Origin: Palsa-513 sp050010595
GTDB taxonomy: Bacteria; Actinomycetota; Thermoleophilia; Solirubrobacterales; Solirubrobacteraceae
Direction of reading: 5' to 3'
Assembly: GCA_050010595.1 (NCBI GenBank)
Contig: JBEKKS010000004.1
Span: 62,001 to 126,000 of the forward strand
DNA length: 64,000 bases
Shown here: piece by piece, positions 43,501 to 55,135 of the stretch
Numbering within the stretch: the stretch's first letter is position 1
Layout: every line of letters begins with the position of its first letter
Notes under the pieces: generated by a model
Database searches by the model: none
The model's input: only the letters and a program-made list of their open reading frames with translations
What the model was told of the DNA's origin: nothing
Position numbers and translations under genes: made by a program

Positions 43501-44246
43501 GCCGGCATGAGCGCATCCGCGACGAGCGTGGCTACACCCTGGTCGAGCTGCTCATGGCAACAATCGGCGGGCTCCTCGTCGCCGCGGCGGCACTTGCGAT
43601 CCTCGTGACATCGCTCCAATTCTCGATCAACGACGGCGACCGCGTCGACGCCAACCAGGAAGGCAGCGCGGCGATGGAGCGGATCGTGCAGGCGCTCAAC
43701 TCGAGCTGCGTCGAGGGCGCCGGCGTCTCGCCAATCGTCGGCGCCACAGGCGGGACGGGCCTGACCGGCAGCACTGGAGCCGCCGTCAGCTCGAGCGGCA
43801 CCCTGACCTTCTACAGCTCGCTCTCGGACGCGCCGACGATCACGCCAAACGAGATCACGATATCGCTGAGCGCGGGGCAGCTCGTGATGAAGACCTATCA
43901 GTACTCGAGCACGCTCCAGGGCTATCCAGCCACGCCGACGACCACGGCCGTGCTGCTCTCGCACGCCGGTGCGACGTCAGGGCAGGCACTCTTCACCTAC
44001 ACCGCCTACAACCAGACCACGGGCGCCTTGAGCAGCGGTCTTACAGGGACGCCCACGCTTGGCAGCACCGGCGCAACCGAGACGGCCGCGGTCGGCGTGA
44101 ACTTGAGTTCGCAGCCGAGCAACGGTGACAGCGCCGTCGGCGATTCGGTCGACCTCAACGACGCCGTCACGCTGCGCCTCACCTCGGCCCCCAATGGCAC
44201 TGCAAGCGGCAGCACCGGCTCGACCGTACCGACGCCATGCTTGTAG
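43497..44246 (+). CDS. Prepilin-like protein B2 (PilW/minor pseudopilin type)
   Basis: This is a 249-residue paralogue of B1. The prepilin motif is DERG|YTLVELLMATIGGLLVAAAALAILVTS with Tyr at +1 and Glu at +5, then DRVDANQEGSAAMERIVQALNSSCVEGAGVSPIVG, closely similar to B1. The globular end is Ser/Thr/Gly-rich. The start is GTG 43497, overlapping the A2 stop, and its stop overlaps the C2 start by ten bases. The same two overlap distances occur in cassette 1, showing that the whole gene arrangement was copied. Confidence 0.86.
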   Translation: MSRHERIRDERGYTLVELLMATIGGLLVAAAALAILVTSLQFSINDGDRVDANQEGSAAMERIVQALNSSCVEGAGVSPIVGATGGTGLTGSTGAAVSSSGTLTFYSSLSDAPTITPNEITISLSAGQLVMKTYQYSSTLQGYPATPTTTAVLLSHAGATSGQALFTYTAYNQTTGALSSGLTGTPTLGSTGATETAAVGVNLSSQPSNGDSAVGDSVDLNDAVTLRLTSAPNGTASGSTGSTVPTPCL

Positions 44247-46093
44247 GAATCCGACGGCCCCCGGCGCGCGACGGTGAAGGGGGCTTCTCGCTGATCGTGG
44301 CGATCGTGGTGCTGGCGGCCTCGTCGCTACTGCTCTTTGCCGCAATCGACGCAATCACCTACGGCAGCGGAACGACACGCAGCGACCTCGATCAGAAGCG
44401 CGCGCTACTCGCCGCCGAGGCCGGGCTGTCCGCCTACGAGCAAGCGCTCAACAACAACCCGAACTACTGGGAGACGTGTCCCGGGCCGGGCGGCGCGACC
44501 GGCGTGACGAGCGTGACCGGCGTGACCGGCACGACGGTCCCGGGCTCGACCGACAGCGGTTCGACCGAGACGTACCGCTACGCGAACCTCGAGGCGACGG
44601 GCGTCACGACCGGCTGCAGCGCGGCCTCGCCGATATCGTCGATGGTCCAGCAGAGCGGCGCCGCCGCCGGCACGTTCCGCGTCGAGGTGACCGGCACGTC
44701 GGGGCCGACCACAGGGAACGCGGCAGCATCGATCAGCCGCTCGATCGTCGCGCAGTTCCAACCGGCCAGCTTCCTCAACTACGTCTACTTCACGAACTAC
44801 GAGGACGAGGATCCCGCCTACGCGGGCGGGAGCGAAACGCCCGCCTTGTGCGACGTATACGCCTGGGCCGGTCGCAGCGCCACAACTTGCCCGCCGATCT
44901 ACTTCGCCTCCGGCGACTCCGTCAACGGCCCGATGCACAGCAACGACGACGTCGCGGTCTGCGGCGCGCCGACGTTCGGACGCCAGGCAAGCGACGCGAT
45001 CGAGACACCGAACAATCCCGTCACCGAGGCGAACGGCAGCTGCACGGGACCGGTCCACCTTGTCGGAACCTGGAATGCGAGCGCAGGCACGCTGCCGCTG
45101 CCCGCGGACGACACCCAGCTCCTGCAGGTAGCGGACGGCAACAACGGCACACTGGCCGGGACCAGCACGTGTCCGATCACGGGCGCCGGCTGTGTCTTCA
45201 GCGGCCCGACGACGATCGTGCTCGACGGACCGACGTCGGGGACCAACTACATGACGGTCACCAACAGCCTCTTCAACGGCGGCACCGCCACGAAGGTGGC
45301 CTTTCCATCAAACGGCGTCGTCTACGTGAACGGCTCCTACTGCACCTACACCCCGTTCGGCACCGAGAACCAGCTCTATGGCGGCACAACGCTCGACACG
45401 ACGAGCGGCGACACCGACAACGCGGGCTGCGGGGACGCCGTCGTGTCGGACAACCCCTCGACCTCCAGCTGTACGGGCACCACGCAGGTCAGCGGCGTCT
45501 GCCCCTACACGCAGTCCCTGACGATCGGCAGCTCAAACGACATCATCCTTGCCGGAAACATCACGACGACGACCACGACCTCCGCATGCCCCGGCGGTGC
45601 GTCGAACTGCCCGAGCGGCACGGCGCTGCTCGGCCTCGTCGCCAACGATTACGTGCGCGTCTTCCACCCGCTGGGCAGCGCGCGCAACACCAACGATGCC
45701 GCCTTCAGCTGTCTCGCGGGGGTGACGGGCGGCGGTGGCAACACGAACGGCACTGGATCACTCATAAACCCGGTGATCGACGCCGGGATCCTCGCCGTCA
45801 ATCACTCGTTCATCGTCGACAACTACGACTGCGGCCTCACCAGCGACACCGCCAAGAGCGGCGGCGGCTATCCCCTCACCGCGCTCGGCTCGCTCACGGT
45901 CAACGGCGCGATCGCGCAGAACTTCCGCGGCCCGGTCGGCACGCTCAACCCGGATTCAACGCCCGGCACCGGCTATTCCAAGAACTACAACTACGACCAG
46001 CGCTTCCTGGCGCTCGAGCCGCCCTATTTCCTCAACCCGGTGAATGCCGGGTGGTCGGTCGACCGCATCACCGAATGCGGCACCAGCTGCTAG
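44237..46093 (+). CDS. PilX-like secreted protein C2
   Basis: This is a 618-residue paralogue of C1. The N-terminus is GEGGFSLIVAIVVLAASSLLLFAAID, hydrophobic with no Glu at +5, then KRALLAAEAGLSAYEQAL. Shared blocks with C1: NGPMHSNDDVAVCGAPTFGR, AGILAVNHSFIVDNYDCG, SLTVNGAIAQNFRGPVGT and ALEPPYFLNPVNAGWSVDRITECGTSC. It has two expansions relative to C1: a VTSVTGVTGTT repeat near the start and a Cys/Thr-rich segment before LGLVAN. The end is convergent with the histidine kinase gene, 12 bases away. Predicted cell-surface or pilus component. Confidence 0.82.
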   Translation: MLVGIRRPPARDGEGGFSLIVAIVVLAASSLLLFAAIDAITYGSGTTRSDLDQKRALLAAEAGLSAYEQALNNNPNYWETCPGPGGATGVTSVTGVTGTTVPGSTDSGSTETYRYANLEATGVTTGCSAASPISSMVQQSGAAAGTFRVEVTGTSGPTTGNAAASISRSIVAQFQPASFLNYVYFTNYEDEDPAYAGGSETPALCDVYAWAGRSATTCPPIYFASGDSVNGPMHSNDDVAVCGAPTFGRQASDAIETPNNPVTEANGSCTGPVHLVGTWNASAGTLPLPADDTQLLQVADGNNGTLAGTSTCPITGAGCVFSGPTTIVLDGPTSGTNYMTVTNSLFNGGTATKVAFPSNGVVYVNGSYCTYTPFGTENQLYGGTTLDTTSGDTDNAGCGDAVVSDNPSTSSCTGTTQVSGVCPYTQSLTIGSSNDIILAGNITTTTTTSACPGGASNCPSGTALLGLVANDYVRVFHPLGSARNTNDAAFSCLAGVTGGGGNTNGTGSLINPVIDAGILAVNHSFIVDNYDCGLTSDTAKSGGGYPLTALGSLTVNGAIAQNFRGPVGTLNPDSTPGTGYSKNYNYDQRFLALEPPYFLNPVNAGWSVDRITECGTSC

Positions 46094-46105
46094 CCACACG
46101 CGCGG

Positions 46106-48982
46106 CTACTTCGTTGCCTCGAGTCCCTCCATCACGCCCTCGAACGCGGTACGTACGCGGGTGACGGCGCCGGCAAGGGCGGGGCGCAGCTTCTCTACCG
46201 CGTCGGCGTCGCCGTCGTTGCCGGCGGCCTCGATCTGCTCGAGGACGCTCGCCAGCGCCGTCGCGCCAAGCGTCGCGCTGCTGGACTTCATCCTGTGCGC
46301 GGTGCGCGCGACCGACTCGAGCTCGCCGCCGGCGGCGGCCTGCGTGATCTCGTCAGCCTGCGGGTCGAGCTGCTCGAGGAACAGTCGGATGATGCGTGAG
46401 AGGGCCGCCGAGCCGCCGACGTCCTCCTGGAGTGCCGCCAGCGTCGCGCGGTCGATCCCGAAGTCCTCGTCGGGGGCACTTGGGACGAGCTCCTGTGGGT
46501 TCACGCCGCCCACGCCCTCCGGCTGCTCGCGCGAGGCGAGCACCGCGCGCTCGATCGCATTTGCAAGCGCCGCAAGCGTCACCGGCTTCGGGACGAAATC
46601 GTCCATGCCCGCGTCACGACAGCGATCGTAGTCCTCGCGCATCGCGTTCGCGGTGACAGCCACGATCGGCGTGCGTTCACCGCCGCTCTCGCGCGCACGG
46701 ATTGCGCGCGCGGCCGCGTAACCATCCATCACGGGCATCTGGCAGTCCATCAGGACGGCGTCAAAGCCACCCTGTGCCAGCGCTTCCAGAGCAGCCTGAC
46801 CGTTCTCCACCGCGCTCGCCACGAGCCCCAGGCGGCCCGCCTGACGCAGCAGGACCTGCTGGTTGACAGGGTTGTCCTCGGCGATCAGGACCCGCAGGCC
46901 GCGCAGCACGGCGGCAGCCGGCAGCCCGTCGTCGACGGCCGGAGCCGCGTCCTGCGAATGATTGACTCCGGAAAGGGCGTCGTACAAGCGCGATTGCTTG
47001 ATCGGCTTCGCGACGACGGCATCAAATGTGCCGTCCGGGCCGACCGCGGAGTCAGGGAGCCGGTCGCCGATGTCGAGCAACGCCACGACGAATACACCGT
47101 CGTCGCCGGCACTCTCGCGCAGACGCGCGGCGAAGACGCCGCCACCGTCATCGTCGGGGCTGAGCGCCACCAGTGCGACGTCGAACGCCTCACCGGCCGG
47201 CGCCGAAGTGCAGCGCCTGAGCGCGTCCTCGGGTGACGCGGTACGCGTCGTGATCATGCCCCAAGCACGCAGATAGCGATCGATCGCCTCGGCAGCACTC
47301 GCCGTCGATTCGACGATCAGGACGCGCAACGGGCGCGCCTGCGACATCGGCCCGTAGGTGGGCCCGGTAGCGCGCTCGGGCACCTCGAACGGAACGGTGA
47401 ACGAGAACGTCGAGCCACGGCCGACACCGGAATCCACCACCAGATCACCGCCCATCAAGCGCACGAGGCGGGAGGAGATCGCGAGCCCCAAGCCCGTGCC
47501 CCCGTGCGCACGGGTGGAGCTGCCATCGACCTGAGTGAACGGCTCGAAGAGCTTCTCGAGCGCGTCAGCCGGGATCCCGATCCCAGTGTCGCTGACCGCA
47601 AACTGGACACGCGCGTGACCGTCGTCGGACGGCTGGAGCTCGGCACGCACCGCCACCTCGCCCTTGTCGGTGAACTTGACGGCGTTGCCGACAAGATTGA
47701 CGAGCACCTGGCGCAGCAGACGGGCGTCGCCGCGAACCGCCGAAGGCGCGCGCGGATCGACGAAGCACGACAGCGCGAGCCCCTTGCGGCGAGCCGGTAC
47801 CGCGACGATGTCAGTAACGCCCTCGACGATCGCCGCCAGGTCGAACTCGATCGACTGACTGTCGAGCTTGTCGGCCTCGATCTTAGAGAGGTCGAGGATG
47901 TCGTCGATGATCGCGAGAAGGTCGTGTGCTGAGGTCCGCGCGATCGTCGCAAGCTCGCGCTGATCGTCAGGCAAATCCGAATCAAGGATGAGATCGAGGC
48001 TGCCGATGACACCGTTCATAGGAGTGCGTATCTCGTGGCTCATCGTTGCCAGGAACTCGGACTTGACGACCGACGCGCGCAGCGCTGCGTCGCGCGCATC
48101 GGCAAGCCGCCGCTCCGCCGCACGCCGCTCCGTCACATCCCGAATGAAGGTGACAAACATCTGATGCCCACCAGCTTCAAGCGAGTCGATTGTCGCCTCG
48201 AGCGGGAACTCGCTGCCGTCGCTGCGCTGCCCCGTGCCAGTCAGCCGACGGCCGCGAAAATGCTTCGGATCGCCCTGCAGCCGCTCGATGATCTGCGCCC
48301 AGACCTGCCGGTCGCGCCACGGGATGAAGCTCTCGAGCTTCTCGCCGATCGCGGCTCGCGTCGTCTTGTAGAGCAGCTCGGCGGAGCGGTTGAGCTCGAC
48401 GATCGCGCCCTGCTCGTCGAGCATCAGGATCGCGTCGACGCTCGCCGCCATCACGGCGCTCTTCATCTCCTCGCTCGCCTTCAGCGCTGTCTCAGCCGCT
48501 CTGGCTTCGGTGATGTCGCGCAGGACGAGGCAGACGGCGAAAAGCTTGCTGCTACCGGCGCGGTACATCGGCGCGGCCGTCGCCTCGAGCCAGCGCATCT
48601 CGCCGCTTTCGGTGACGATCCCGCTGAGCGCCGCCGTCCGCTCACCGGTTCGCAGCGTGACCTGCGATGCGAGGGTCTCGGGCGTCTCCGGGGTACCGTC
48701 CTCGCGCAGGACACCCTTCGCGAGATCCTCCAGGGACATCGAGCGCCGCATCTCCAAGGTCAGCCCTGTGATCTCGACCGAGCGCTGGTTGCAGTACAGC
48801 GGCTTGCCATCGAGGCCGTAGACGACGACGCCCTCAGCCATCGTCCCGAGCATCGCCTCGGCGAGCTCGGCGGAGATGACCGACTCGGCCAGAGTGCTCT
48901 TTGCGCTGCGCGGACGTTGACGGGCGCCGACGGCGTTCGCCTTCGCTGGACGGCTCGCGGCTCTCGGCTTGGCGGGAGTCAT
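46106..48982 (-). CDS. Hybrid sensor histidine kinase, PAS-PAS-HisKA-HATPase-REC-REC-HPt
   Basis: This is a predicted cytoplasmic sensor of about 958 residues with a built-in phosphorelay. Two PAS domains lie at about 40-165 and 175-290. HisKA follows with His near residue 316 (FLATMSHEIRTPMNGVIG), then a HATPase domain (VNLVGNAVKFTDKGE, DTGIGIPADALEKLFEPF, GGTGLGLAISSRLV). A first receiver-like domain (RVLIVESTASAAEAIDRYL) lacks the phospho-Asp (DVALVAL), so it is degenerate. The second (VLIAEDNPVNQQ, AVLMDCQMPVMDG) is intact, and a C-terminal HPt carries His in ARTAHRMKSSSATLG. No membrane segments are seen, so the signal is probably intracellular. It is divergent from a REC-PIG-L gene, a likely output partner. 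A GTG at 48988 is an alternative start. Confidence 0.9.
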   Translation of the reverse strand: MTPAKPRAASRPAKANAVGARQRPRSAKSTLAESVISAELAEAMLGTMAEGVVVYGLDGKPLYCNQRSVEITGLTLEMRRSMSLEDLAKGVLREDGTPETPETLASQVTLRTGERTAALSGIVTESGEMRWLEATAAPMYRAGSSKLFAVCLVLRDITEARAAETALKASEEMKSAVMAASVDAILMLDEQGAIVELNRSAELLYKTTRAAIGEKLESFIPWRDRQVWAQIIERLQGDPKHFRGRRLTGTGQRSDGSEFPLEATIDSLEAGGHQMFVTFIRDVTERRAAERRLADARDAALRASVVKSEFLATMSHEIRTPMNGVIGSLDLILDSDLPDDQRELATIARTSAHDLLAIIDDILDLSKIEADKLDSQSIEFDLAAIVEGVTDIVAVPARRKGLALSCFVDPRAPSAVRGDARLLRQVLVNLVGNAVKFTDKGEVAVRAELQPSDDGHARVQFAVSDTGIGIPADALEKLFEPFTQVDGSSTRAHGGTGLGLAISSRLVRLMGGDLVVDSGVGRGSTFSFTVPFEVPERATGPTYGPMSQARPLRVLIVESTASAAEAIDRYLRAWGMITTRTASPEDALRRCTSAPAGEAFDVALVALSPDDDGGGVFAARLRESAGDDGVFVVALLDIGDRLPDSAVGPDGTFDAVVAKPIKQSRLYDALSGVNHSQDAAPAVDDGLPAAAVLRGLRVLIAEDNPVNQQVLLRQAGRLGLVASAVENGQAALEALAQGGFDAVLMDCQMPVMDGYAAARAIRARESGGERTPIVAVTANAMREDYDRCRDAGMDDFVPKPVTLAALANAIERAVLASREQPEGVGGVNPQELVPSAPDEDFGIDRATLAALQEDVGGSAALSRIIRLFLEQLDPQADEITQAAAGGELESVARTAHRMKSSSATLGATALASVLEQIEAAGNDGDADAVEKLRPALAGAVTRVRTAFEGVMEGLEATK

Positions 48983-49056
48983 CGACACGACAATAGAACG
49001 GCTATCCGGGGACGGAAGACGACTCGAACAATCGTCCAGGCAAGGACCTCACCGGC

Positions 49057-50121
49057 ATGACTTCGCCGCGGCGACTGCGCATCCTGCTCGTCGAGGACGA
49101 CGCGATCTTTGCCGCGGTGACGGCAGAGGTGATGCGTGAGCGGGCCCTCGTCCGCTGGACGCCGACCGCCGAGGCTGCGCTCGCCGCCGCGGGCGAGAAG
49201 GACTGGGACCTGATCATCACCGACATCGAGCTGCCGGGCATGAGCGGCCTCGAGCTCGTGATGAAGATCAAGGCCTCGCAACCGCACGTAGCAACACTGA
49301 TCCTGACCGGACACCGCAGCTTCGACAACGCGGTCGAGGCGATCCGCGTCGGTGCCGACGACTTCCTGACCAAGCCGGTCGATCGCGCGACGCTGATCGA
49401 GAAGATCGACGAGCTCGCCGCGCTGAGCGCGCGACGCAAGGCGGCAAGCAGTGCCACTGTGCTCGCGATCGGCGCGCACCCGGACGACATCGAGGTCGGC
49501 TGCGGCGGCACCCTGCTCGGCCACGTCGCGCAAGCCCACGAAGTCGCCGCGCTCGTGCTCACCGGCGGCGAGGTCGGCGGCGTGCCGGCCGAGCGGGTTC
49601 GCGAAGCCGCGCGCGCAGCCGAGCTGATGGCTGTGCGCCTCTTCCATCTCGAGGTCGGTGACGGCAAGCTCGGCGACATCGACGCCACCGCGCGGGAGAT
49701 CCGCCGCGTGATCGACGAGGTCCACCCCGACACGATCTACACGCACAGCGCGCACGACTTCAACCAGGACCACCGCAACGTTCACGAGGCAACGCTCGCC
49801 GCGGCGGCAGATGTGCCACGGATCCTCTGCTACCAGAGCGCATCGAGCACCGTCGAGTTCCAGCCGAGCCGCTTCATCGCGGTCGACGAGTACATGGACC
49901 GCAAGCTCGCCGTGATTCGCGCCTACACCTCGCAGGTCCGCCAGCGCCGCTACCTCGACGCCGAGCTCCTGCGCGCGACCGGCCGTTACTGGAGCCGCTA
50001 CGGACAAACCCGCTTCGTAGAGCCGTTCGAAGTCATACGCGAGACCTCCCCCAGCGTCGACGGCGAGTCCGACGAGGAGACGACTGCGGCGGCGGCCGCT
50101 TTGCTGGAGGTTGATTCGTAG
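49057..50121 (+). CDS. Response-regulator receiver domain fused to PIG-L/LmbE deacetylase
   Basis: This is a 354-residue two-domain protein. Residues 7-122 form a complete receiver: acidic pocket Glu13/Asp14/Asp15, phospho-acceptor Asp56 (IITDIELPGMSG), Thr84 and Lys106 (FLTKPVD). After a short linker, residues 133-340 are a PIG-L zinc deacetylase: AIGAHPDDIEVGCGG with His141, Asp143 (catalytic base) and Asp144, and NQDHRNVHEA with further ligand His. PIG-L enzymes remove N-acetyl groups from GlcNAc-containing molecules (for example MshB or lipid-linked sugars). The enzyme therefore appears to be switched by phosphorylation; the substrate is unknown. The start ATG is 74 bases from the divergent histidine kinase start. 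Confidence 0.88.
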   Translation: MTSPRRLRILLVEDDAIFAAVTAEVMRERALVRWTPTAEAALAAAGEKDWDLIITDIELPGMSGLELVMKIKASQPHVATLILTGHRSFDNAVEAIRVGADDFLTKPVDRATLIEKIDELAALSARRKAASSATVLAIGAHPDDIEVGCGGTLLGHVAQAHEVAALVLTGGEVGGVPAERVREAARAAELMAVRLFHLEVGDGKLGDIDATAREIRRVIDEVHPDTIYTHSAHDFNQDHRNVHEATLAAAADVPRILCYQSASSTVEFQPSRFIAVDEYMDRKLAVIRAYTSQVRQRRYLDAELLRATGRYWSRYGQTRFVEPFEVIRETSPSVDGESDEETTAAAAALLEVDS

Positions 50122-50383
50122 CCGCGCGGGCCGCCTTCCTCGTCGGCCTTCAACAAGGGTGGTGGGAGGGCTGCGTACCCGCGCGACGGTGCGGATCGGG
50201 CGGCCTCGCTCGTCGTGCGCGGCGTTTGAGGGACTAGTCGCGGGCGGCGTCGAGAGCCGAGGCGGAGCTCGCATCAGGCGCGGCGCACGGTGGCACCGTC
50301 GTTTGAGCGCGCGACGCGCGCAGCGCCCTTGTGAAGAGGGGCGAGGACGGCGGCCCGCGCGCCTGCGAGCCAGGGGCCGCCCG

Positions 50384-53143
<2,760 letters not shown>

Positions 53144-53150
53144 AACGGGA

Positions 53151-53156
53151 ATTATC
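53151..53156 (-). promoter_or_regulatory. Putative -10 element of a leaderless acnA promoter
   Basis: GATAAT on the minus strand lies seven bases before GTG 53143, placing the predicted transcription start at the start codon. A matching -35 box was not found. Confidence 0.4.
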
Positions 53157-53236
53157 GCGCAGGCAGCCATCCCGGTCGCCGCAGCCGCCGGATAGGCTGC
53201 CGCGGGAGTGGTCGACGGAACCGCAGCAGAGCGCGC

Positions 53237-53998
53237 TTGAGCGCCTGGGAGATAGTCGCGATCCTTGCCGCCGGCTTGGCGGCGGGAACGATCAACGTGG
53301 TCGTTGGCTCGGGCACGCTGATCACGTTCCCTGTGCTCCTGGCGTTCGGCTTTGCCCCCGTCACAGCGAACGTCTCCAACACGCTCGGCCTGGCGCCGGG
53401 CGCACTGACCGGTGCCTACGGCTACCGGCGCGAGCTGGACGGTCAGTGGCCGCGCACCCTACGCCTCGCGAGCGCCTCGTTCGTCGGCGCGATCCTCGGT
53501 GCGGTCGCGCTGCTCGCGCTGCCCGCCGCGGCATTCAAGGCGATCGTGCCGTTCTTCATCATCCTCGCGCTGATCCTGATCGTCACGCAGCCGTGGCTCA
53601 GCGGCCTGCTGGCGCGTCGCGTCGAGCACGAGCAGCGCAAGCCGCATGCAGTTCGCCCGTTGCTGCTCGGCGGCGTGTTCGTGGCCGGCGTCTACGGCGG
53701 CTATTTCGGTGCCGCGCAGGGCATCCTCCTGATCGCGATCCTGTCGTTGGGGCTGGGCGAGGGCCTCCAGCGCGTCAATGGCGTCAAGAACCTGCTCGCC
53801 GGGCTTGCCAATCTCGTCTCGGGGATCGTCTTCGCGTTCGCGGCGCCGCACGTCGACTGGACGGCAGCCGGGCTGCTCGCGGTCGGCTCGATCAGCGGCG
53901 GCATCCTCGGAGCGCGCTACGGGCGCCGGCTCGAGCCGAACGCGCTGCGCGCGCTGATCGTCGTGGTTGGAGTCGTCGCGGTGGTGCGACTGGTCTGA
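53237..53998 (+). CDS. TauE/SafE-family sulfite/anion exporter
   Basis: This is a 253-residue membrane protein with about eight helices in two similar halves, as in the TauE/SafE family (DUF81) that moves sulfite or other organosulfur anions. Conserved elements are LAAGTINVVVGSGTLITFPVLLAFGFAP (first half) and LLGGVFVAGVYGGYFGAAQGILLIAILSLG (second half), each with the family's Gly-rich substrate loop. The start codon is TTG at 53237. It is divergent from aconitase and convergent with the E2 gene. The true substrate is not shown by context. Confidence 0.85.
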   Translation: MSAWEIVAILAAGLAAGTINVVVGSGTLITFPVLLAFGFAPVTANVSNTLGLAPGALTGAYGYRRELDGQWPRTLRLASASFVGAILGAVALLALPAAAFKAIVPFFIILALILIVTQPWLSGLLARRVEHEQRKPHAVRPLLLGGVFVAGVYGGYFGAAQGILLIAILSLGLGEGLQRVNGVKNLLAGLANLVSGIVFAFAAPHVDWTAAGLLAVGSISGGILGARYGRRLEPNALRALIVVVGVVAVVRLV

Positions 53999-54001
53999 GC
54001 G

Positions 54002-55135
54002 CTAGGCGCTGCCCCAGGACTCGAGGCGGGTGCGCAGGGCGCCGAGGAAGCGGGCAGCAATCGCGCCGTCGAGCGCGCGGTGATCCCAGGAGAGCCCGAG
54101 GATGCAGATCGGGCGAATCGCGACCTCGTCCTCGACCGCGACTGGGCGCCTGACGATCGCCTCCACGTCGAGGATCGCGACCTGCGGCTGGCTGATCACC
54201 GGGGTCGCCATCACCGTGCCGAACTGACCCGGGTTCGTGATCGTGAACGTTCCGTCGGCGAGCTCGTCGGGCGCGAGCTCACCGGCGCGGGCGCGCTGCG
54301 CGAGGTCGCGGATCGCGCTCGAGAGCTCGAGTACCGAAAGGCGCTCCGCCGCCGGAACGACGGGAACGATCAGGCCGCCCTCGATCGCGACGGCGATGCC
54401 GAGATTGACGGTCTCGTGGCGCACGAAGCGCTCGCCGTCGAGCCAGGCGTTGAGGTCCGGGTACTCGACGAGCGTCTGGAGCGTCGCCTTGGCGACGATC
54501 GGCAGGGCGGTCGTGCCGATCTCCATGCGGGTCCGCTCGATCGCCGAGAAGTCGATCTCGATCCAGGACGTGACGGTCGCGGCTGTGTCGAGCGAGCGCT
54601 TCATGTGGGCGCCGATCGAGCGACGCATGTGCGTCAGTGCGACCGGGGCCGGCGGCTCGTAGCGCGCCGCGACCTTGTCCACGTCGGCGGCGTCGATCAC
54701 ATCCTGCTTGCGGACCCGACCGCCTGCACCGGTTCCCTTCACCGTCGCGAGCTCGACGCCGAGATCCTGTGCCAGCCGGGCGACGACCGGGGAGACGGTC
54801 GCGCTGTCGCCGGCCGGCGAGCGCACCCCGAAGGCCGCGTCGAGGACCGTCGCTTGCTGCGCGGCGATCGCATCGGCGCGCGCCTGATCGGTGAGCACCA
54901 CCGCGATCACGGTTCCGACATCGATCGTCTCGCCCTCCTCGACGAGGATCTCGGCGAGCGTGCCGGTCGCCGGTGCGGGCAGCTCGGACTCGATCTTGTC
55001 GGTCGCGATGTCGCAGATCGGCTCCTCGTAGACGACCGTGTCACCCGGCTGCTTGCGCCAGCGCACGATCGTTCCCTCGACGACCGAGATGCCGAGCGCC
55101 GGCAGCAGCACCTCGACGCGTGTGTCAGTAGGCAA
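54002..55135 (-). CDS. Dihydrolipoyl acyltransferase (E2) of a 2-oxo-acid dehydrogenase complex
   Basis: This is a 377-residue E2 with one lipoyl domain (lipoyl-Lys47 in ATDKIES), a peripheral subunit-binding domain (VVARLAQDLGVELATVKGTGAGGRVRKQDVI) and the acyltransferase core ending with SWDHRALDGA, with His352 and Asp356 catalytic. It transfers acyl groups from E1 to CoA. The start is TTG 55135, backed by an AGGAG site five bases upstream, and it overlaps the E1beta stop. An in-frame extension to 55267 is antisense-type sequence. The substrate (pyruvate, branched-chain 2-oxo acids or acetoin) cannot be fixed. No E3 gene is adjacent. Confidence 0.9.
   Translation of the reverse strand: MPTDTRVEVLLPALGISVVEGTIVRWRKQPGDTVVYEEPICDIATDKIESELPAPATGTLAEILVEEGETIDVGTVIAVVLTDQARADAIAAQQATVLDAAFGVRSPAGDSATVSPVVARLAQDLGVELATVKGTGAGGRVRKQDVIDAADVDKVAARYEPPAPVALTHMRRSIGAHMKRSLDTAATVTSWIEIDFSAIERTRMEIGTTALPIVAKATLQTLVEYPDLNAWLDGERFVRHETVNLGIAVAIEGGLIVPVVPAAERLSVLELSSAIRDLAQRARAGELAPDELADGTFTITNPGQFGTVMATPVISQPQVAILDVEAIVRRPVAVEDEVAIRPICILGLSWDHRALDGAIAARFLGALRTRLESWGSA

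Larger units (their letters stand above)
37537..46093 (+). repeat. Tandem duplication of a three-gene prepilin cassette (A-B-C twice)
   Basis: Genes at 37537, 39459 and 40193 correspond in order, orientation and overlap pattern to genes at 41989, 43497 and 44237. Protein similarity is strongest in the N-terminal helices and in several conserved blocks, and weak elsewhere, so the duplication is old. The copies differ by a CBM-like insertion in A1 and expansions in C2. About 150 bases lie between the copies. Confidence 0.85.

Noticed and set aside
44476..46164. 562-residue frame in a shifted plus frame over pilin C2
   Set aside because: Arg/His-rich and lacks the prepilin N-terminus, while the overlapping frame keeps homology to C1 from end to end.
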